Notes: generated from the sequence alone by a model not told the origin. DNA of 64,000 nt from CAVQUE01 sp046290435 (GCA_046290435.1 JBKAGO010000037.1:62001-126000), one strand, 5' to 3'. Shown: positions 34,513-43,811, counted from the stretch's first letter. A program made the numbers and translations.

Positions 34513-35019
34513 TCAGGTGCCGATGGGGCGGCCGACTGCGGGGCGGTCGACGTCGCCCTGGCGGAACAGGTCGGCGGCGATGCCCATGCGCTCGCCCGCG
34601 GGTTCGGTGCGGTCGCCCTCGTGGACACAGATGCGTGCGCTGATGCGCCACTCGTCGCCGCGTCGTTCGTAGGTGTCGAGGTAGCGGCCGAACCAGACGT
34701 CGAGTTCGCCGGTGGGTCGCTGCAGGTAGCTGATGTTGTAGATCTCGCCGCGGGCGTGGACGCCGTCGTCGTCGAGCTCGACGAGGTGGTTGGTGATGAC
34801 GTGCATGGTGAACGTCCAGCGCTTGTGCGATTCCATGCAGTGGTCGACGAACTCGTGGGCGTTGCCGACGAAGGTGCCGTGGTCGTCGGTGGCGTCGGGC
34901 CAGTACGCCGAGCGCATGACGTCGCCGTCGAGGCGGTCGACGCCGTGGCAGTACCGCCGGGCCGCGTCGCGGCAGGCCTCGATGGCACACAGTTGTTCGG
35001 GTGTGGGCGGCGTCGGCAT
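34513..35019 (-). CDS. SnoaL-like / NTF2-fold protein
   Basis: 168 aa from ATG 35019 with GGAGGT upstream. It shows the SnoaL_4-type pattern: an N-terminal helix (AIEACRDAARRYCHGVDRLD), a Tyr/Trp-Pro-Asp loop (AYWPDATDDHG), the HVITNHLVEL strand and a WFGRYLDTYERRGDEWRI sheet. Such proteins are dehydratases, isomerases or ring-hydroxylation accessory subunits in aromatic and steroid pathways. It is the first gene of the operon, 15 bases before the flavoprotein, and is divergent from the dehydrogenase at 35100. Confidence 0.82.
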   Translation of the reverse strand: MPTPPTPEQLCAIEACRDAARRYCHGVDRLDGDVMRSAYWPDATDDHGTFVGNAHEFVDHCMESHKRWTFTMHVITNHLVELDDDGVHARGEIYNISYLQRPTGELDVWFGRYLDTYERRGDEWRISARICVHEGDRTEPAGERMGIAADLFRQGDVDRPAVGRPIGT

Positions 35020-35099
35020 GTGCAGAGACCTCCGGTCGGCGGGTGGCCACACTAAGGCACGGGACGCTCGGGCCGCGGCCCGGTGCGCGACACTGCGGC

Positions 35100-36011
35100 A
35101 TGGCTCGATGCGCATTTCTCGGACTCGGCACGATGGGCTACCCCATGGCGGGGCACCTCGTCGCGGCGGGACACGACGTGACCGTCTTCAACCGAACCGC
35201 GGCGACCGCCGAGCGGTGGGTGGCCGAACACGATGGTCGCGCCGCGGCGACACCGGCGGCTGCGGCGGCCGGCGCCGAGGTCGTGTTCGTGTGCGTCGGT
35301 GCCGACGACGACGTCCGCCAGGTGCTGCTCGGTCCCGACGGTGCGCTCGGCGCGCTCGAGGCCGGTGCGGTCGTGATCGACCACACGACCGCGTCGGCCG
35401 CACTGGCCGAGGAGCTCGCCGAGACCTGCGGCGCCAGGGGCATCGGGTTCGTCGACGCGCCGATCTCCGGCGGCCAGGTCGGCGCCCAGAACGGGGCACT
35501 GAGCATCATGTGTGGCGGCGCCCCGGAGCACTTCGACGTCGCCGCCCCGGTCATGGACGCCTACGCCAAGTCGATGACCCTGGTGGGGCCGGCCGGTTCG
35601 GGCCAGCGCACCAAGATGGTCAACCAGATCCTGTGCGCCGGGGCGATCCAGGGCGCAGCGGAGGCCCTGGCGTTCGGGCGCCGCGCCGGGCTCGACATGA
35701 CCAAGGTGCTCGCCGCGGTCACCCAGGGGGCTGCGGCGTCGTGGTACCTGAACAACCGTGGCGAGACGATGCTGGCCGACGAGTTCGACTTCGGTTTCGC
35801 CGTCGACTGGATGGCCAAGGACCTCGGTCTCGTGGCCGACGAGGCTCGCGCCCTGCACGCCGACGTGCCACTCACGGAGCTGACCACGTCGTTCCTCCGG
35901 CGTGCGCAGGAGGCGGGCGACAACCGTTGCGACGCCACGGCCATCATCCGCCGCTACCCGTCCGACGACGAGGCCGCCCCCGAAGATCCCGACGCACCGC
36001 CGCCTGCCTGA
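35100..36011 (+). CDS. 3-hydroxyisobutyrate-dehydrogenase-like NAD(P)-dependent oxidoreductase
   Basis: 303 aa. A Rossmann start FLGLGTMGYPMAGHL is followed by VFVCVGADDD, the substrate loop DAPISGGQVGAQNG, the catalytic Lys in GSGQRTKMVNQI, and the C-terminal helical dimer domain with KDLGLVADEA. Beta-hydroxyacid dehydrogenases of this family oxidise 3-hydroxy acids or reduce the matching semialdehydes. The acidic Pro-rich C-terminal tail is extra. It is divergent from the SnoaL operon by about 80 bases, so both may respond to the same signal. Confidence 0.88.
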   Translation: MARCAFLGLGTMGYPMAGHLVAAGHDVTVFNRTAATAERWVAEHDGRAAATPAAAAAGAEVVFVCVGADDDVRQVLLGPDGALGALEAGAVVIDHTTASAALAEELAETCGARGIGFVDAPISGGQVGAQNGALSIMCGGAPEHFDVAAPVMDAYAKSMTLVGPAGSGQRTKMVNQILCAGAIQGAAEALAFGRRAGLDMTKVLAAVTQGAAASWYLNNRGETMLADEFDFGFAVDWMAKDLGLVADEARALHADVPLTELTTSFLRRAQEAGDNRCDATAIIRRYPSDDEAAPEDPDAPPPA

Positions 36012-36156
36012 GGCCGACCGGGTCGATCGACCCATGGGTCGGCTCCCGATCTGGGTCGAACATCCCAACGGCGGCAGCTGTTCGACCCGGTTCGCTGCAC
36101 ACAGCCCGGAACCCATCCGATGAGAACACCGTCCCCCGGACGTATCGGAGAGAAGG

Positions 36157-38693
36157 TTGGGCCGAACAACGAGCAGTCGCCGGCTCGGTCGCCACCCTGC
36201 GTGGGGCCTCGTCGCTGCGGTCGGCATGACACTGTTCGTTCTCGGGAGCCTCGACGAGGCAGCGGTCGGCCAGCCGACGGGCCGGGAGGACCTCACCCCT
36301 GAACTCCCGGATCTGCTCGATGAGCCGCTTCCGGTCGACGCGGCGATGACCGACATTCCCACGACCGTCTCGATCGTGCAGCGAAACGCCGACATCGGCT
36401 TCGACCAGTTGGGTGAGGTGCTCGACGACCCGACCTCCTGGGCGGACAAGGACGGTCGCATCTTCATCGTCGAGCCGCCCCCCCCCCGCCTCCGGGAGAC
36501 GGCCCCGAGCTCGACGACCCCGCCTACGCCGAGGGCGCCATCGCCCAGTCCCCGAGTGCCGACGACCCCGTCCTGGCGGCAACCTACCCGCACTCCATGG
36601 CCTTCGAACTCGAGAGCCGTCCCGGCTCCGCGCGGGTGATCTACCTCGACTTCGACGGCGAGACCATCAGCGGCACCGGGTGGAACGAGAACTTCACCGA
36701 AGACGGCGCAGCCTTCTATGCCGACCCCTACGACACCGACGGATCGCCGGGCACCTTCAGCGACGCCGAGCGGGCCGTCGTGCAGAACGTCTGGCGTCGG
36801 GTGGCCGAGGACTTCGCACCGTTCGACGTGAACGTCACGACCAAGGATCCGGGCCTGGCCGCAATCGAGCGCACGGGGCCGGGCGATCAGCAGTTCGGCA
36901 CCCGCGTGCTCATCTCGAACACGATGACCTTCTTCTCGGATTGCGGCTGCGGCGGCGTTGCCTACGTCGGGGTGTTCGACTTCACTTCGACGCACTCCTA
37001 CTACCAACCGGCCTGGGTGTTCCAGCGAGGAGTCGGCTCGGGGTCCAAGGGCATCGCCGAGGCCGCGTCGCACGAAGCGGGCCACAACCTCGGCCTGGCC
37101 CATGACGGGACCAGCTCGAGTGCGTACTACAACGGACACGAGGCATGGGCGCCGATCATGGGCGTCGGCTACCACCAGCCCATCACCCAGTGGTCACGGG
37201 GCGAGTACGCCGGCGCGAACAACGCCCAGGACGACTACGCAGTGATGCAGGCGAATGGTCTCCCGCTTCTCGCAGACGACCACGGGAACACCACCGGCAC
37301 CGCCACCGCGCTCCCGGCCGGACCGGTCGACATCGCAGGTGTCGTCTCGACGCCCGCCGACGTCGACATCTTCGCGTTCAGCACCACCGGCGGCACGGTG
37401 TCGCTCACCGCGAGTCCTGCGGCGGTGTCGCCCAACCTCGACATCGCGCTCGAACTGCTCGACAACACCGGAACCGTGGTCGCGACGGCAGATCCGCCAT
37501 CGGCACTGGTGAACTCCGACGTCGCGTCCGGGCTCGGCGCCTCGATCTCGGTCGACCTGGCCGCCGGCACCTACTTCTTGATGGTCGACGGGACCGGCAC
37601 TGGTGACCCCCTCGGCCTCGGCTACACCGACTACGGCAGCCTGGGGCGGTACGCGATCACCGGTGAGATCCCGAACGACGGATCGGCCACCCCGCTGCCG
37701 CCGGCCGCGGTCGTCGATGTCGCTGCGACATCGGGAACTGCGCCGCTGACGGTGATCCTCGACGGATCGTCGTCGACCGACAGCGACGGCACGATCGTCG
37801 CCTATTCCTGGGACCTCGGTGACGGCAACGGCGCCGCAGGGCCCCTCGTGACCCACACGTACACGAGTCCCGGGGTGTTCACCGCAACGCTGACCGTCAC
37901 CGACGACGACGGCCTGACTGCGACCGCCACGGAGACCATCACCGTCGACAGCGGAGCGGAGCCGGAAGCCGAGTCCGAGCCCGAGACGCGATCGGAACCC
38001 GAACCATCGGTCGACATAACCGAGGTGACGATGGGCGGATCGACGGCGAGAGCCGGCGCAACGGCGCTGGCGACCGTGCGGGTCGCGGACGAGAACGCCC
38101 TCGCCGTCGACGGCGTCTCGGTGAGCGGCGTCTTCTCGCTGACCGGCCGCGACGGGACGACCCGCATCCTCGGAACCGTCGACGGGACCACGGGCTCCGA
38201 CGGCACCTATGCGGTCCGCAGCCCGACGGTGGCCGACACACTGCGCAACGAGGTCTTCTCGTTCTGTGTCACCCAGGTCACGCCACCCGCCGGGATCGGC
38301 TACGACCCGAACCTCAGCGCTGCGCCCGCGTGCGCGACCTGGGCCCACGACCGGGCGCCGATCTACTGCCGAGGCACGCTCGCCACGATCGTCGGCAGTG
38401 GCATCATCCGCGGCACGGCCGGCTCCGACGTCATCGTGGGCAGCGGCCGACGCGACATCATCCGAGGCTTCGGCGGCGACGACCTGATCTGTGGTCGTGG
38501 CGGCAACGACGTCCTGTTCGGACACGGTGGGGCCGACGAGCTCTTCGGCGACAGGGGCCGCGACCGCCTCGTCGGCGGAGCAGGGCCCGATCGCCTCATC
38601 GGCGGGCCCCAACGTGACCGTCTCGTGAGCGACCGCGCCGACGTACTCGTCAGATCACGCAACGATAGGGTCGTCCGACGCAGCATGCGCTGA
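36157..38693 (+). CDS. Secreted metzincin metalloprotease with PPC, PKD and RTX repeats, frameshifted at a C10 tract
   Basis: A signal-peptide-bearing start (TTG 36157, behind GGAGAGAAGG) reads to the C-run at 36478-36487, after which the protein continues in a different frame to 38693; one extra C (or two fewer) restores one frame of about 846 codons. After the switch the reading runs GDGPELDDPAYAEGA onward. The protease domain has the zinc motif HEAGHNLGLAHD and a Met-turn at PIMGVGY. It is followed by a pre-peptidase C-terminal domain, a PKD domain (GTAPLTVILDGSSSTDSDGT), an Ig-like segment and RTX calcium-binding repeats (GGDDLICGRGGNDVLFG). It may be a sequencing error, a pseudogene or a phase-variable gene. 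Confidence 0.78.
36478..36487 (+). repeat. C10 homopolymer at a frameshift point
   Basis: Ten consecutive C after GAGCCG. It encodes a poly-Pro linker in the metzincin just after the N-terminal region and is exactly where the frame changes. Such tracts slip easily in replication and in sequencing. Confidence 0.9.
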
Positions 38694-38712
38694 CGGAGAA
38701 CTGCGCTTCAGG

Positions 38713-38755
38713 ACGAACAACGGGCAGACCGACGCGCTGCCTGCCCACTGTTCGT
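38713..38755. terminator. Hairpin between convergent genes (1)
   Basis: Arms ACGAACAACGGGCAG (38713-38727) and CTGCCCACTGTTCGT (38741-38755) pair at 13 of 15 positions around a 13-base loop. It stands 20 bases after the metzincin stop; no T-run follows. Confidence 0.6.
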
Positions 38756-38756
38756 C

Positions 38757-38786
38757 GTGCGGACAGGGCTCTCGCCCTGCCCGCAC
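38757..38786. terminator. Hairpin between convergent genes (2)
   Basis: Arms GTGCGGACAGGGC and GCCCTGCCCGCAC pair at 12 of 13 positions around a 4-base loop. It lies 13 bases beyond the end of the FG-GAP gene on the opposite strand, so the two hairpins probably terminate both genes. Confidence 0.65.
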
Positions 38787-38798
38787 AGCGCTCGAACG

Positions 38799-40409
38799 TC
38801 AGCGGCTGTTGAAGATCACGTGGACCTGGCCGGCGTCGACCACGCCGCCCTTGTCCTCGAAGGGAACGCCGACGATCAACTCGGGGCCGTCGTCGCCGTT
38901 GGTGTCGCCGACTGCCAGGGCTTCGCCGAAACGGTCACCCGTCTGGGGCAGACCGAAGACCGGGCGTCGCTGGTTGTAGTACTCGGCGCCGGCGATCACC
39001 ACACCGCTGGAATCGCTCCCGAAGACGATCGCTCCGCCGGCCTCGTTCCGTGCACCGAGCCCCTCGCCGGGAATCCCGACGACCAGGTTGTCGACACCGT
39101 CGAGATCGGTGTCGCCCGCGGCGACGGCCCAACCGAACTGATCGCCGGCCTCCAACAGGCCGGGAACAGGGCCTGCCTGGCTGAACAACTGACTCTCGCC
39201 ACCGGCCAGGCTTCGGGTACTGCCGTAGGTCACGTTCACCGCTCCCGTGCCGGCCTCACCTCGTAGGCCCTCTCCGGGGACCCCGGCCGCCAGGTCGACG
39301 ATGCCGTCACCGTCGAGATCGGCGGCGACGAGCGACCGCCCGAACCAGTCGCCGGGCTCGGGGATACCGGGCACGGCGCCGCGTTGGCTGACGAAGAAGT
39401 TCCCCGCCACGGCAATTCCGTCAGGGCTGCCACCGATGATGTTGACCTTGCCCGCGTCAGCGCGACCGCGGATGTCCTCGAAGGGGATCCCGACCGCGAG
39501 GTCGTCGTCGCCGTCACCGTCGAAATCACCGGCCGCGAGCGCGTATCCGTAGCGGTCGCCGTCCTGGGGAATCCCGGCGATGCGTCCGAACTGGTTGAGG
39601 ATGCGAGCCCGTTGACTCGTGATGCCGGTGGGCGAACCGTAGAGCACGTCCACGGCACCGGCGTCGGTGGCGTTGCGGCGGAGGATGTCCTCGCCGGGCT
39701 TACCCACGGCGAGGTCGTCATAGCCGTCGGCATCGAAATCACCGACGGCGAGCGCCCAACCGAACAGGTCACCGTCGTTGGGGGCGCCGCGCAGGTCCGC
39801 CTCGGTGATCGAGGCGAACCCCAGGTCGGTGAGGCCGGCCGCCGATCCGTACACGATGTTGACGGCTCCGGCATCGGTGTTCCCGGAGTGATCCTCATAG
39901 GGGACGCCCACGGCGACGTCGTCGAAGCCGTCGGCATTGAAGTCGCCGACCGCCACGGCGTGCCCGAACCGGTCGCCCTGCTCGCCCTCTCCCGCTGCGT
40001 CGCCGAACAAGGTGTTCTGGCTGACGAACGTCGACGCTGCGGGAACGGGACCATCGGGCGAGCCCGGGATGCTGCGGATGCTGCCGCCAACAGTGCCGTC
40101 CCCCGGGATACCCACCACGATGTCGCCGTAGCCATCGGCGTCGAAGTCGCCGTGGTCGATCGCAGCAGCGAGGTTGTCGTCGGGTTGGATGGTGCCTGCG
40201 CCGAGGTCGGCGTTGTCGAAGGCCACGTTGTCGGCGACCTCGAGCTGCGCTGCGGCCGGCGCGACCATTGCTGCGAAGGTGGCCCCGGCGGTCACGGCGC
40301 CCGCAACGATCCAGGACGGGGATCGCCGCCGGCGGCGACGCGGCGTCGAACTGCCGACGGAGGGATTCTGCGGACTACCTCGGTGGTGGCGGCTGGAGCG
40401 CAACAGCAT
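38799..40409 (-). CDS. Secreted FG-GAP / integrin-alpha-type repeat protein
   Basis: 536 aa. A long basic n-region and hydrophobic core (IVAGAVTAGATFAAM) form a signal peptide cleaved near AAAQ (about 55). The rest is about seven beta-propeller blades of the FG-GAP type, each with a calcium loop (DFDADGYGD, DFNADGFDD, DFDGDGDDD and so on) and GAVNIVYGS-like strands. The folded product would be a single calcium-bound propeller outside the cell, perhaps for adhesion. It is convergent with the RTX metzincin, another calcium-dependent secreted protein. Confidence 0.87.
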   Translation of the reverse strand: MLLRSSRHHRGSPQNPSVGSSTPRRRRRRSPSWIVAGAVTAGATFAAMVAPAAAQLEVADNVAFDNADLGAGTIQPDDNLAAAIDHGDFDADGYGDIVVGIPGDGTVGGSIRSIPGSPDGPVPAASTFVSQNTLFGDAAGEGEQGDRFGHAVAVGDFNADGFDDVAVGVPYEDHSGNTDAGAVNIVYGSAAGLTDLGFASITEADLRGAPNDGDLFGWALAVGDFDADGYDDLAVGKPGEDILRRNATDAGAVDVLYGSPTGITSQRARILNQFGRIAGIPQDGDRYGYALAAGDFDGDGDDDLAVGIPFEDIRGRADAGKVNIIGGSPDGIAVAGNFFVSQRGAVPGIPEPGDWFGRSLVAADLDGDGIVDLAAGVPGEGLRGEAGTGAVNVTYGSTRSLAGGESQLFSQAGPVPGLLEAGDQFGWAVAAGDTDLDGVDNLVVGIPGEGLGARNEAGGAIVFGSDSSGVVIAGAEYYNQRRPVFGLPQTGDRFGEALAVGDTNGDDGPELIVGVPFEDKGGVVDAGQVHVIFNSR

Positions 40410-40597
40410 GGGCTTCTCCTCGGGTCGATTCGGCAGCGGCCACGCCGGGCGGCCGCCACCGGTCGCCTACCCGGGCGGCGCGGTCCGAAAACGCGAGGGT
40501 TCAGCGTGGGAGGAGGACGAACAAGACCGCGACGAGCAGCACGACCGCGCACGCGGCCGAAGGGGTCGGCGCTGCGACGGCGGTGGAGGCCGACGGA

Positions 40598-41443
40598 TCA
40601 GGCCGGCAGCGGATCCGGCGACCGCCGGATGGCCACGAGCGCCTCTCGGGCAGCGAGCACCACGAAGAACTGCAACACGCTGAGGCCGGCGATGGTCGCT
40701 CCCCCTGCAGTGCCGTGGTGGAAGCTGATCAGGAGGCCGGCGAACACCGAGAGCGAGCCGAGCGCCATCGAGGTGACCATGATCGCCGGTACGCGGTGGA
40801 CGAGCAGCGACGCAGTGGCGGGCGGACCGACGAGGAGACCGAACACCAACAACGTGCCGATGGCCTGGAAGCTGGCGACGATGCTGAGCGCGAGCAGCGC
40901 GAGCAGCGCGGTCTGGGCGAGCTTCGGGCGCATGCCGAGCGTCTGGGCCTTCGCTCGGTTGAAGGTGAGCGCGAGGAACGGCCGGTAGAGCACCACCGTG
41001 CTGACGAGCACCACCGCTGTCGCCACGAGCTGCGATCGGATGTCGCCGGCGGTGACACCGAGGACGTCGCCGAACAACAGCGCGGTGACCTCGGTGGTGA
41101 AGGACTGCGAGCGCGAGACGATGACGACCCCGAGCGAGAGCATCCCCACGAACAGCAACCCGATGGCGGTGTCCTCGCGCACCACGGTGCGCGCCGACAC
41201 CACGCTGACAAGGCCGCTCATGATGATCGCTGCGACGAATGCCCCGACCACCGGGCTGAAGCCCCAGAGCACGGCCAGCGCGATGCCGGGGATGACGCCG
41301 TGGGCCAGCGCATCACCGAGGAACGCGAGGCCCCGCAGAACGACCCATGTGCCGACGAGCGAGGTGGCGACGACCGCGATGAGGCTGCCGATCAGCGCCC
41401 GTTGCATGAAGGCCGGCTCGAAGGCGTCGAGGATCAGATCCAT
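40598..41443 (-). CDS. znuB: Zinc/manganese ABC transporter permease
   Basis: 281 aa, about eight helices, of the ABC-3 family: ALIGSLIAVVATSLVGTWVV, RGLAFLGDALAHGVIPGIA (the family signature with His), and GTLLVFGLLVGPPATASLL. It follows znuA by 33 bases on the same strand. The matching ATPase is encoded divergently at 43003. Metal specificity (Zn or Mn) follows from the His-rich binding protein, which favours zinc. Confidence 0.88.
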   Translation of the reverse strand: MDLILDAFEPAFMQRALIGSLIAVVATSLVGTWVVLRGLAFLGDALAHGVIPGIALAVLWGFSPVVGAFVAAIIMSGLVSVVSARTVVREDTAIGLLFVGMLSLGVVIVSRSQSFTTEVTALLFGDVLGVTAGDIRSQLVATAVVLVSTVVLYRPFLALTFNRAKAQTLGMRPKLAQTALLALLALSIVASFQAIGTLLVFGLLVGPPATASLLVHRVPAIMVTSMALGSLSVFAGLLISFHHGTAGGATIAGLSVLQFFVVLAAREALVAIRRSPDPLPA

Positions 41444-41476
41444 CGGTGCCGGTCTAGCAGGTTGTCGTCGGAGCCG

Positions 41477-42844
41477 TCAGCTGCCCAGGGCGGCGGCGAT
41501 GCGCTCCGCGTTGGTCCGCACCATCTCGACGTAGGTGCCCCCGTCGGAGTCCGGCGCGCCGAGCGACCCCGAGAAGAGCTCCACGACCTCGACGTCGCCG
41601 ACCTCCGATGCAAGCGTTTCGGCGAGCTGGCTCGAGGTGGTCGTCTCGGCGAAGACGGCGGGCACGCCGAGCTCACCGATGGTCGCTGCCAACTCGGCCA
41701 GATCTCGGGCGCTGGCGCTGGCCAACGTGCTGCCGCCGGGGATGATGGTCCCGAGGACCTCGAAGTCGTAGCGGTCGGCGAAGTAGCCGAAGGCGTCGTG
41801 GTTGGTCACCAGCAGTCGCTGCTCTTCGGGCACACCGGCGAGGATCTCCTCGACCTCGGCGTCGAGCGCCTCCAGCTCTGCGACGTAGGCCGTGGCGTTG
41901 GCCTCGAGTGCCTCGGCGTCGACGCCGTCGATCGTGTCGATCAGGAAGTCGACGATGCCCTCGACGGCGAGGGCCATGCGAGCCGGGTCGGTGAAGAAGT
42001 GGGGATCGTCGCCCTCGTGTGCATGGTCGTGCTCGTCGTCGCCGTGCTCATCGTCGCTGTGCTCATCGTCGCCGTGCTCGTCGCCATGATCATGCTCGTC
42101 ATCGCCGTGCTCGTCGCCATGATCATGCTCGTCATCGCCGTGCTCATCGCCGTGCTCATCGCCGTGCTCATCGCCGTGCTCATCGCCGCCGTGATCATGC
42201 TCGTCATCGCCATGCTCGTCATCGCCGTGCTCGTCGTCGCCGTGCTCGTCGCCGTGCTCGTCGCCGTGCTCGTCGCCATGATCATGCTCGTCATCGCCGT
42301 GCTCATCGTCGCCGTGATCGTGGCTGTGCCCGCCCTCGCCGAACTCGATGGTCGACACCGGACCGATGGCCTCATGGGTGGGAACGCCGTCGTCGATGGC
42401 GGCATCGATGACGTCGAGCAGGCCTTCTTCGAACGCACCGCCGTTGACGATCAACGCATCCGCGCTCTGCATCTGGTCGACCTGCTGCGCCGATGCCTGG
42501 AAGTCGTGTGGATCTGCCCCCACCGGCATGATCACGATGGTCTCGAACTCGCCGCCTCCGAGCTCGGCGACCACGTCGCCCAAGATGTTGGTCGTGACGA
42601 CCACCGTCGGGAGTTCGTCGGAGGTCTCGGCGACGGGCTCTTCTTCGGCAGCATCGGCATCGGCATCGGCATCGGCCTCGTCGCCGGTCTCCGACTCGGC
42701 AGCAGCCTCGGACTCCGAATCCGACTCGGCAGCGGCGTCGTCGGATTGGGTGGCGGTCGTCTCGGTGTCGTCGTCGCCGCAGGCAGCCAGCACGAGGGCC
42801 AGGGTCGCCAGGATCGCCAGGAGAAGTCGGCTGGTTGAACGCAT
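41477..42844 (-). CDS. znuA: Zinc ABC transporter binding lipoprotein with extreme His/Asp/Glu-rich insert
   Basis: 455 aa from ATG 42844 (GAGGA seven bases upstream). Lipobox LAAC gives Cys22; an Ala/Asp/Glu linker with (GATGCC)n-type coding repeats follows. Cluster-A-I metal ligands are visible: His in GADPHDFQ, His in DDPHFFTDP, His in NHDAFGYF and a late acidic residue. Between the first two ligands is a loop of about 105 residues built from GDEH, GDDEH and EHDH units, with about 28 His. Ordinary ZnuA proteins carry a shorter His-rich loop there, thought to gather zinc. Upstream of the gene is a Zur-like dyad. Confidence 0.9.
   Translation of the reverse strand: MRSTSRLLLAILATLALVLAACGDDDTETTATQSDDAAAESDSESEAAAESETGDEADADADADAAEEEPVAETSDELPTVVVTTNILGDVVAELGGGEFETIVIMPVGADPHDFQASAQQVDQMQSADALIVNGGAFEEGLLDVIDAAIDDGVPTHEAIGPVSTIEFGEGGHSHDHGDDEHGDDEHDHGDEHGDEHGDEHGDDEHGDDEHGDDEHDHGGDEHGDEHGDEHGDEHGDDEHDHGDEHGDDEHDHGDEHGDDEHSDDEHGDDEHDHAHEGDDPHFFTDPARMALAVEGIVDFLIDTIDGVDAEALEANATAYVAELEALDAEVEEILAGVPEEQRLLVTNHDAFGYFADRYDFEVLGTIIPGGSTLASASARDLAELAATIGELGVPAVFAETTTSSQLAETLASEVGDVEVVELFSGSLGAPDSDGGTYVEMVRTNAERIAAALGS
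42018..42330 (-). repeat. Coding tandem repeat for the His-rich ZnuA loop
   Basis: Imperfect 12- and 15-base units (such as GACGAGCACGGC and GACGATGAGCACGGC on the minus strand) repeated over about 310 bases. The unit order is irregular, as expected from recurrent slippage or unequal crossing over; loop length may vary between strains. Confidence 0.85.
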
Positions 42845-42858
42845 GATCATCCTCGGAT

Positions 42859-42873
42859 TGAGAACCATTTGCA
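42859..42873 (-). promoter_or_regulatory. Zur/Fur-family-like dyad upstream of znuA
   Basis: TGAGAACCATTTGCA (plus-strand reading) is an imperfect 7-1-7 dyad and agrees with TGAAAACGATTTTCA-type Zur/Fur boxes at most positions. It lies 15 bases before the znuA start. Confidence 0.45.
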
Positions 42874-42914
42874 TCTGCACGCTAGGGCCGGAAGACTCCC
42901 TACGGCAACCCGAA

Positions 42915-42929
42915 CGAGAATCACTATCG
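42915..42929 (+). promoter_or_regulatory. Second Zur-like dyad in the znuA-znuC intergenic region
   Basis: CGAGAATCACTATCG is a weaker dyad sharing GAGAA with the first site. It could serve the divergent znuC promoter. Confidence 0.3.
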
Positions 42930-42989
42930 AAAGCGACCGGGGATGACCCCAACCACCCGTGCACCGGACCGCATCGCCGGTCAGTCTCG

Positions 42990-42995
42990 TAGCCT
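42990..42995 (+). promoter_or_regulatory. Putative -10 box of znuC
   Basis: TAGCCT seven bases before GTG 43003, supporting that start and a leaderless message. Confidence 0.45.
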
Positions 42996-43002
42996 TGCGC
43001 CG

Positions 43003-43737
43003 GTGACGTCTGTGATCCGAGTCGAGCATCTCGAGGTCCGCTACGGGCGCGAGATCGCACTCACGGGCGTCGATCTCGACATCGAAGCGGGAACCTCCCT
43101 GGCGGTGATCGGGCCCAACGGGTCGGGCAAGTCCACGCTGCTCAACGCCCTGGCCGGCGTCGTCCCCCGCGACCACGGCACGATCCGCATCGACGGCCCG
43201 GTGGCACTCGTCCTACAGTCGACCGACGTCGACCGCAGCCTGCCCATCACCGTGCGCGAGACCGTCGCGCTGGCGCGCTACCCCACCCTCGGTCTCCTAC
43301 GCCGGTTCGGCGCCGCCGACCGGGCCGCGGTCGCCCACGCGCTCGAGCGCGTGGGCATGGCCGATCTCGCCGGCCGGCAGTTCCACGATCTCTCCGGTGG
43401 GCAGCGCCAGCGGGTGCTGTTCGCCCAGGGTCTCGCCCAAGAGGCCGAGATCCTGCTGCTGGACGAGCCGGTGACCGGGCTCGATCTCGTCTCGCGCTCG
43501 ATCATCCTCGACATCATCGACGAGGAGGTCGCGGCCGGACACACCGTGGTGATGACCACACACGACCTCGAAGACGCACGGCGGTGCTCGGAGGTCCTGA
43601 TCCTCGACACCGCGCCCGTCGTCCTCGCTCCGCCCACCGAAGCGCTGACCGCACCCCATCTGCGCAAGGCCTTCGGCGGCCGCACGTTGCAGATCGGCGA
43701 TGCGTTGTTCCTCGACGATCCGCATCACTCGCACTGA
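43003..43737 (+). CDS. znuC: Zinc ABC transporter ATP-binding protein
   Basis: 244 aa from GTG 43003; the frame is open to ATG 42943, but the TAGCCT box at 42990 and the start of homology at VIRVEHLEVRYG favour the later codon. Walker A is GPNGSGKST, Q-loop LVLQST, signature LSGGQRQRV, Walker B EILLLDEP and H-loop MTTHDLED. It supplies energy to the ZnuAB pair encoded divergently. The C-terminus ends in a His-rich DDPHHSH tail, another possible zinc contact. Confidence 0.88.
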   Translation: MTSVIRVEHLEVRYGREIALTGVDLDIEAGTSLAVIGPNGSGKSTLLNALAGVVPRDHGTIRIDGPVALVLQSTDVDRSLPITVRETVALARYPTLGLLRRFGAADRAAVAHALERVGMADLAGRQFHDLSGGQRQRVLFAQGLAQEAEILLLDEPVTGLDLVSRSIILDIIDEEVAAGHTVVMTTHDLEDARRCSEVLILDTAPVVLAPPTEALTAPHLRKAFGGRTLQIGDALFLDDPHHSH

Positions 43738-43811
43738 CCGCCGTCGCCTCGAGGCCACAAGGGCCTGAGCCGCTCAGCGGCACCGCGGCAAGCCACCCAG
43801 CGGGCGCCGCC

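Noticed and set aside
40498..40597. Minus-strand frame ending in a hydrophobic stretch just after znuB
   Set aside because: No start codon in frame after the znuB stop; the frame enters znuB out of phase, so it is probably chance.
42010..42330. Plus-strand hydrophobic frame rich in Val, Ile and Leu, resembling membrane helices
   Set aside because: It is the complement of the His/Asp/Glu repeat in znuA; the pattern follows from the repeat and there is no promoter or ribosome-binding site.
42943..43002. ATG 42943 as znuC start
   Set aside because: The extra 20 residues lack family similarity and overlap a probable -10 box; GTG 43003 fits better.
43738..43811. Terminator between convergent znuC and copA
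   Set aside because: Only weak short inverted repeats (AGGCC/GGCCT, TGAGC/GCTCA) are visible; not convincing enough to list.
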